The position numbers were made by a program, and so were the translations under genes. Of a stretch of 26,800 nucleotides of DNA, positions 22,854-26,800 are shown piece by piece. The notes beneath the pieces were generated by a model. The model saw only the letters and a program-made list of their open reading frames with translations, ran no database searches and was not told the DNA's origin. Source of the stretch: Candidatus Cloacimonadota bacterium (GTDB lineage: Bacteria; Cloacimonadota; Cloacimonadia; Cloacimonadales; Cloacimonadaceae); assembly GCA_023230245.1 (NCBI GenBank), contig JALNXT010000001.1:1-26800 (forward strand), written 5' to 3'. Positions within the stretch are counted from its first letter, which is position 1, and each line of letters starts with the position of its first letter.

Positions 22854-22903
22854 TTGGCATACATATACATCGCTCTTGTTCCGCGCTATAGCAAGTCAAT
22901 AAT
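22854..22903 (-). promoter_or_regulatory. Promoter/leader repeat, copy 2
   Basis: Second copy of the 50-base segment. Extended -10 TGCTATAGC on the minus strand (22885-22893), then the conserved AAGAGCGATGTATATGTATG and the ribosome site. It is about 30 bases downstream of a terminator and starts the cassette 22839-21295. The -10 is weaker in its last base than in copy 1, and the -35 is not good in either. Confidence 0.65.
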
Positions 22904-22933
22904 CGTCACTATTGAAAAGATTTAGAATGTAAC

Positions 22934-22958
22934 AAAAAAACACCGATTTCTCAGTGTT
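22934..22958 (-). terminator. Intrinsic terminator after the HNH gene
   Basis: AACACCGA (22939-22946), loop TTTC, TCAGTGTT (22951-22958). On the minus strand the loop is the stable GAAA tetraloop and seven T residues follow. It ends the MetK-HNH unit. Confidence 0.88.
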
Positions 22959-23007
22959 TTATGTTGAATATAGGCAGTTTTCAAAACTTTCTAACCCTGG
23001 AATTTTT

Positions 23008-23056
23008 GCCTCGCGCATTTTGGAGGTGGGGGCGAACGGTACTGCCGAGCGTCACT
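23008..23056. other. GC-rich gap beside the HNH gene, weak candidate cohesive-end site
   Basis: The 98 bases between the HNH stop and the terminator contain a G/C-rich stretch (TGGAGGTGGGGGCGAACGG) unlike the surrounding DNA, and no gene with a ribosome site. In many HK97-like phages the cos site lies next to the HNH gene and before the small terminase. Here the terminase is 3 kb away, so this is only a suggestion. Confidence 0.2.
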
Positions 23057-23389
23057 TCATTTCTTGACCGGGGGGATAAGGTTCCCGTCCTCATCGAATC
23101 CGTATTTCCCGGAACCTTCGAACCTCCCATGCACCTTGTTATGGCACTCGTTGCAGAGAAGCATGAAGTTATCCTGGTTGATGCTCACCTCTGGATCGTT
23201 AACGTTGTCCGGAGTCAGGTGAACCTTATGATGGACCTCGGTCCCGATTCCGCCGCACATCTCGCATCTTCCGCCAGCGGACGCGATCTTCATTGCACGC
23301 GCTATCTTCCACTTGTCGCTTCGGTAGAACCTTTGGATGGCGCTGCAGTCCTTATTTTTTGTAGTCTTTAAAGTATTTCTTAAGGACAT
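23057..23389 (-). CDS. HNH endonuclease
   Basis: A 110-residue HNH nuclease from ATG 23387-23389, overlapping the MetK gene end by 38 bases; a start at 23419 is possible. FYRSDKWKIARAMKIASAGG is the usual helix. The zinc site has CEMCGG and LLCNECHNKVH; the active site is VHHKVHLTPDNVNDP with HH and the downstream Asn and His. In HK97-like phages this nuclease acts with terminase to cut the packaged DNA ends. It is normally adjacent to the small terminase; here nine small genes intervene. Confidence 0.9.
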   Translation of the reverse strand: MSLRNTLKTTKNKDCSAIQRFYRSDKWKIARAMKIASAGGRCEMCGGIGTEVHHKVHLTPDNVNDPEVSINQDNFMLLCNECHNKVHGRFEGSGKYGFDEDGNLIPPVKK

Positions 23390-24479
23390 AGGCCTTGTTG
23401 GTCCTTTCCCAAGGGACAACGATGTCGGTTCTGCCGATGTGGCCGTATTTTGCTAAATCGTAGTAGCAGATGTCATCGCTGATGATCTCGTTCCTGATGG
23501 CACTTGGGCTGAAGTTAAAGAACTTCAAGACGACATCCTTGATCTCATCATTCGTATACCTGCTCGTTCCGAAAGCATCGATGTTGACGGCGACCGGAGC
23601 CGAAACCCCGATAGCATAGGCGACTTGTACTTCGCACTTCTTTGCGACACCAGAAGCCACGATGTTCTTTGCCACATAACGCGCATAGTAAGCAGCGCTT
23701 CTGTCAACCTTGGTAGCGTCTTTACCAGAAAAAGCCCCACCGCCATGACGACCGACACCACCATAAGTATCACAGATTATCTTTCTTCCAGTGAGACCGC
23801 AATCGGCATAAGGACCGCCTTTTATGAACTCGCCTGTCGGATTAATCAATATTTTTGTGTTTTCATCAATGAACTCCGGCGGAACGACCTTCTTGATGCA
23901 CTCGTTGATTATGAATGACTCGTAGAATTCCCTGGTTGCTTCCTTGGTTGTTTGCTGCGATACGACGATTGTACTGGCTCTAACGGGCTCGTCGTTTCCG
24001 TTATACTCAACCGAAACTTGGCATTTTCCATCGGATCCGAAGAACTGCGGTATATGCTTTGTGAGTTCATCCATCTTGATGGCGATTCGTCTTGCCAGAA
24101 CAATCGGAAGCGGCATAAGCTCAAAGGTTTCATCTGTGGCATATCCATACATGATCCCCTGATCTCCCGCACCATCCTTATCTACTCCAACAGCAATATC
24201 CGGGCTTTGCATCGAAATCCTGACAACAAACCTGTATTTATCTAAGTCTTTGTATCCGAGTTTGATTAATACATCTTCGGCTATTTCCTTAACGTTTACA
24301 ATGGCTTTGCTTGTCACCTCTCCGGCGATGACGACCATATCGTCCTTAATCAATGTCTCGACCGCGACTCGGGATTTTTTGTCTTGCTCTAAGTACGCAT
24401 CAAGGATTGAATCGCTTATCTCGTCGCATATTTTGTCAGGGTGTCCCTTGAACACCATTTCGCTAGTTAATACCTTCAT
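23352..24479 (-). CDS. metK: S-adenosylmethionine synthetase, full length
   Basis: A 375-residue methionine adenosyltransferase making S-adenosylmethionine from ATP and methionine. GHPDK (12-16) binds ATP phosphate. GAGDQGIMYGYA and GGGAFSGKD are both diagnostic motifs and are intact, and DTYGGVGRHGGGAFSGKDAT gives the full P-loop-like stretch. All three domains are present. GGAGG lies before the ATG. It follows the methyltransferase by 49 bases, so the pair probably forms an operon, providing methyl donor for DNA methylation. Phage metK genes are known in Bacillota phages. No SAM riboswitch is seen in the 49-base gap. Confidence 0.95.
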   Translation of the reverse strand: MKVLTSEMVFKGHPDKICDEISDSILDAYLEQDKKSRVAVETLIKDDMVVIAGEVTSKAIVNVKEIAEDVLIKLGYKDLDKYRFVVRISMQSPDIAVGVDKDGAGDQGIMYGYATDETFELMPLPIVLARRIAIKMDELTKHIPQFFGSDGKCQVSVEYNGNDEPVRASTIVVSQQTTKEATREFYESFIINECIKKVVPPEFIDENTKILINPTGEFIKGGPYADCGLTGRKIICDTYGGVGRHGGGAFSGKDATKVDRSAAYYARYVAKNIVASGVAKKCEVQVAYAIGVSAPVAVNIDAFGTSRYTNDEIKDVVLKFFNFSPSAIRNEIISDDICYYDLAKYGHIGRTDIVVPWERTNKAYVLKKYFKDYKK

Positions 24480-24528
24480 TTATAGGCTTTCCTCCATTAA
24501 TTTTCATTTTTTAGCTTTGATTACTCAC

Positions 24529-25770
24529 TCAAAGCACTTTTTCATCTTCTTCGATGTGATAGTCAGCGATATCCTTAAGACTGAATTTTTCACCATTCCT
24601 AAGAAGGTATGAGTTTTCGTAACCCTGAACGAATCTTAGGTATCGCTTGACTATGACATCTACATACCTCTCATCTATTTCCATGAGATATGCACTTCTT
24701 TGAATTTGCTCAGCCGCGATAAGCGTTGAGCCGGAGCCGCCGAATAAATCAAGCACAAGATTGTCTTTTCTGCTTGAGTTCTTGATGGCCCTTCCGACAA
24801 GCTCGAGTGGCTTCATGGTCGGGTGAAGATCATTTGCCTTCGGCTTGTTATATTCCCAGACTGTATCCTGGGTTCTGTCTTCGATGAAATAATGGCTCCC
24901 GCCTTCCTTCCACCCATAAAGAATAGGCTCATGCCTCCAGTGATAATCCTGTCGTCCCAGGACTAAGGAATTCTTGACCCACACAAGGCATTCGGCAAGT
25001 TTGAAACCTGCATCGATGAATGCTCTTCTGAAATTCAAGCCTTCGGTGTCGGCGTGACAGCAATAAATCGAGCCTCCCGGCTTTGTGACTTCGGCCATAT
25101 TCTTAAATGACTTAAACAAGAAATCCTTGAAATCGGCGTCGTTCTGCTTGTCGTTCTGGATTTTCATCCCGTTAGCGCCCTCATAGTCCACGTTGTACGG
25201 AGGGTCTGTGAATATCATGTCGGCTATTTTCCCGTCAACAAGCTTCAAGACATCCTCTTTGATTGTCGCATCCCCGCACATCACCCTATGTTTTCCTAAA
25301 ATAAAAACATCGCCTTTCTTCGCATATGGATTCTCAGGCAATGCTTCATTCTCATCGAATTCATCTTCCATGACCTCACGGTCCATTATCTTCTCGAGGT
25401 CCGTGAACTCGAATTGCTCCATATCAATTTCAATGGAACCTAATTCTTCTTTTAATTTATCGAAGTCCCAATCGGCTAATTCAGCCGTCTTGTTGTCAGC
25501 AATCCTAAACGCCTTAATCTGGTCTTCAGTTAAATCATCGGCTATTACGCATGGGACCTCCTCTATGCCCAGCTTCTTGCAGGCCATCAATCGTGTGTGC
25601 CCTGCAACCACCACATTATTCTTATCGATGATAACCGGAACCTTGAAGCCAAATGAATTAATCGAATTTGCTACGGCATCTACTGCTTTTTCGTTTTTTC
25701 TCGGATTGTTCTCATACGCCTTGAGGTCCGCTATCTTCATCGTCACTACATTTAGTCTGTTCGCCGACAT
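24529..25770 (-). CDS. ParB-like domain fused to a DNA methyltransferase
   Basis: A 413-residue fusion. Residues 1-110 are a ParB/Srx-like N domain (MKIADLKAYENNPRKN; VVVAGHTRLMACKKLG; DQIKAFRIADNKTAELADWD), which in phage proteins is a nuclease-like or DNA-binding fold. A linker follows (to about 155), then an N6/N4-type methyltransferase with DPPY (189-192) before FGGSGST (343-349), the beta-class order. HPTMKPLELVGRAIK is the conserved Lys-Pro region. It would methylate adenine N6 or cytosine N4 in phage DNA to evade restriction or control packaging. AGGAGG precedes ATG. Start ATG at 25770. Confidence 0.93.
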   Translation of the reverse strand: MSANRLNVVTMKIADLKAYENNPRKNEKAVDAVANSINSFGFKVPVIIDKNNVVVAGHTRLMACKKLGIEEVPCVIADDLTEDQIKAFRIADNKTAELADWDFDKLKEELGSIEIDMEQFEFTDLEKIMDREVMEDEFDENEALPENPYAKKGDVFILGKHRVMCGDATIKEDVLKLVDGKIADMIFTDPPYNVDYEGANGMKIQNDKQNDADFKDFLFKSFKNMAEVTKPGGSIYCCHADTEGLNFRRAFIDAGFKLAECLVWVKNSLVLGRQDYHWRHEPILYGWKEGGSHYFIEDRTQDTVWEYNKPKANDLHPTMKPLELVGRAIKNSSRKDNLVLDLFGGSGSTLIAAEQIQRSAYLMEIDERYVDVIVKRYLRFVQGYENSYLLRNGEKFSLKDIADYHIEEDEKVL

Positions 25771-25787
25771 CGTTCCATTCCTCCTTT

Positions 25788-25819
25788 CCAGCCTCTATTC
25801 GTTTAAGGGCTGGTTTTTT
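25788..25819 (+). terminator. Plus-strand hairpin with T run, beside the methyltransferase start
   Basis: CCAGCC (25788-25793) pairs with GGCTGG (25808-25813), 14-base loop, followed by TTTTTT on the plus strand. As a terminator it would act rightward, against the local genes. On the minus strand it forms a leader hairpin directly before the AGGAGG of the methyltransferase gene, where it could affect translation. Confidence 0.5.
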
Positions 25820-25838
25820 ATGTATCTCTACATTTTAC

Positions 25839-25844
25839 ATTATA
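25839..25844 (-). promoter_or_regulatory. Possible -10 box for the methyltransferase-MetK unit
   Basis: A perfect TATAAT on the minus strand 68 bases before the methyltransferase start. The -35 at 18 bases (TGGAAT) is poor. A promoter here would let the methyltransferase, MetK and HNH genes be transcribed independently of the compact MetK. Confidence 0.35.
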
Positions 25845-25857
25845 TTAGACATAGGAC

Positions 25858-25938
25858 CTATAATTCCATTGCCTGCTTGTTTATATAAGGGATGGGCTTA
25901 TCAATAGAAATCAAAGTCATTTCAGTTGTAGTCTTCAT
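25858..25938 (-). pseudogene. Truncated ParB-like start (26 codons)
   Basis: A 26-codon frame with its ATG overlapping the stop of the compact MetK as TAATG, the classical coupled arrangement. Residues 7-19, MTLISIDKPIPYI, look like the opening of phage ParB-like proteins (xxISIDKLIPYxNNxR). The frame then ends NKQAMEL and stop, where the family continues with an Asn-Pro-Arg region. I read it as the remnant of a ParB-like gene cut off near 25.86 kb. It could instead be a leader peptide, and the similarity rests on about 13 residues. Confidence 0.5.
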
Positions 25939-26720
25939 TATACCAACCCCCATTCAGCGAATTTCTCAAATCCCCCTAAGTCAAAGATAAACTCACGTGC
26001 AATCGCTACGATTTCTTCATAAGGCCTATTGTCGATGTACTCATCACCAATAGCGCAACATAGTTCAACTGGAACACCAGTCTCTTGAGCCTTTATCCAA
26101 GCGTAGATATTAACACTAACATCTGCTTTAGATAGGTCTTTCCCGTGAAGTCCACCACCAGTTACTGAATCAGCCATATCTGACCCTAGTTTTCTATTGG
26201 TTGCACCTGTATCAACATCAGTACCACCCGTCCAATCACCGATAGGATTTATTTCGGCATCTTGATACTCGTTTTGAATTTCAGCTTTATTAGCATTACT
26301 TTGGCAAATAATCAATCTATCACCATTAAGGATATATTTTCCGTCAGTGGGATACTTTGCATAAATGCTATGAGCAATCTTCGATAGTTTCTTTTGTTCT
26401 TTAGTAAGTGGTACGCCTTTGAAGATTCCATTATCCCCACAGCGAATTCTATCAGTTTGGTTATATGCTAAATGAATGTCTTGTGGTACTTCTTTATAGT
26501 CAACAATGATTTCACCAGCTATTCTATGAACCACATCTAGAACATCGCCTTCAGAAATAAACACAGAAGTTTCAGCAATAATATGACATTTACCATGACC
26601 AATTAATACCTCAACAGCTATTCTTGGATTTTCTGCTTGCTTGTATGCTAAGTCAACAATAGCACCAGCAATTCTATCGGCCACCTTATCTGGGTGACAT
26701 GGATTTACTTTTTCAAACAT
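25938..26720 (-). CDS. Compact S-adenosylmethionine synthetase-like protein
   Basis: A 260-residue MetK-type protein, much shorter than the usual 380-400. Matches to the family: NPCHPDKVADRIAGAIVD (CHPDK in place of GHPDK, His9 kept), RCGDNGIFKG (GAGDQG region changed), INPIGDWTGGTDVDTGA, and VTGGGLHGKDLSKADVS (glycine loop). N- and C-terminal parts are both present, so it is a shortened form (middle region reduced), not a simple truncation. Codon use is more AT-rich (ATT, AAA, TTA) than the genes to its left. GAAGGAGA precedes ATG. Activity as SAM synthetase is likely but unproven given the altered motifs. Confidence 0.85.
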   Translation of the reverse strand: MFEKVNPCHPDKVADRIAGAIVDLAYKQAENPRIAVEVLIGHGKCHIIAETSVFISEGDVLDVVHRIAGEIIVDYKEVPQDIHLAYNQTDRIRCGDNGIFKGVPLTKEQKKLSKIAHSIYAKYPTDGKYILNGDRLIICQSNANKAEIQNEYQDAEINPIGDWTGGTDVDTGATNRKLGSDMADSVTGGGLHGKDLSKADVSVNIYAWIKAQETGVPVELCCAIGDEYIDNRPYEEIVAIAREFIFDLGGFEKFAEWGLV

Positions 26721-26765
26721 AATTAATAATCTCCTTCAATTTCTTAAAAATTTCTTTAAGACAGT

Positions 26766-26787
26766 TAACCACCTGTAATGGTGGTTA
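26766..26787. repeat. Perfect hairpin TAACCACC/GGTGGTTA upstream of the compact MetK
   Basis: An 8-bp perfect stem with a 6-base loop, 46 bases upstream of the compact MetK start, near the window edge. On the minus strand no long T run follows directly (AACTGTCTT), so it is a weak terminator at best. It may be a leader element or the end of an upstream gene's transcript. Confidence 0.4.
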
Positions 26788-26800
26788 TCATTCTTATTCA

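Noticed and set aside
22963..23018. Short frame MREAKIPGLESFENCLYST between HNH and terminator
   Set aside because: No ribosome site ahead of its ATG and only 19 codons; not supportable.
24480..24528. SAM riboswitch ahead of the full-length metK
   Set aside because: Only 49 bases lie between the methyltransferase stop and the metK start, with no paired structure besides the ribosome site.
563..26720. Alternative code with TGA as Trp (Mollicutes)
   Set aside because: Several genes end properly at TGA (for example 24529-24531 and 21471-21473) and TGG is used for Trp throughout.

Overview
The window is most of a temperate siphovirus (HK97-like, long non-contractile tail) prophage from a low-GC Gram-positive bacterium (Bacillota, probably a gut Clostridia, Erysipelotrichia or Bacilli lineage). 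The evidence is strong AGGAGG ribosome sites, standard-code stops including TGA, an LLH-type holin, a phi13-type major tail protein and tandem large serine recombinases. Essentially every gene lies on the minus strand, so the phage reads from the right end of the window to the left. Family names come from recognising motifs in the translations; no database search was run.

Region by region, in transcription order. (1) 26.8-23.0 kb, DNA modification: a compact methionine adenosyltransferase (MetK), a 26-codon fragment resembling a ParB-like start, a ParB/DNA-methyltransferase fusion, a second full-length MetK and an HNH nuclease. (2) 22.96-21.25 kb and 21.18-20.13 kb: two cassettes of small phage genes. 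Each is bounded by intrinsic terminators and starts with a near-identical 50-bp promoter/leader repeat. One encodes a papain-like protein. (3) 20.1-12.6 kb, packaging, head and tail start: small and large terminase, portal, prohead protease, capsid, four connector/completion proteins, major tail protein, and a tail assembly chaperone in two frames joined by a probable +1 frameshift at CCC-TAG. (4) 12.6-6.0 kb: tape measure, distal tail, baseplate hub and several receptor-binding or appendage proteins. (5) 6.0-4.6 kb: a nucleotidyltransferase-fold protein, a membrane/coiled-coil protein and a holin. No endolysin is visible. (6) 4.55-0.4 kb, a separate operon with its own promoter and terminator: SymE/AbrB-like protein, HTH plus zinc-ribbon protein, SHOCT-like protein and two overlapping large serine recombinases. 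(7) 0.4-0 kb: short GTTTAACGAGTGCACCCCCT repeats and a truncated membrane-protein gene with its own promoter, probably outside the phage.

The modules fit together. The two MetKs would supply S-adenosylmethionine to the methyltransferase that marks phage DNA. HNH and terminase would cut and package DNA into the HK97-type head. The chaperone and tape measure set the tail, and the recombinases would carry out integration and excision. Replication genes, a CI-type repressor and an endolysin are not visible, so the phage either continues past the right edge or is incomplete. The most interesting spots are the CCC-TAG frameshift site, the nucleotidyltransferase next to the holin, the doubled MetK with a methyltransferase, the ParB-like fragment at a composition change near 25.86 kb, and the duplicated promoter/leader cassette.
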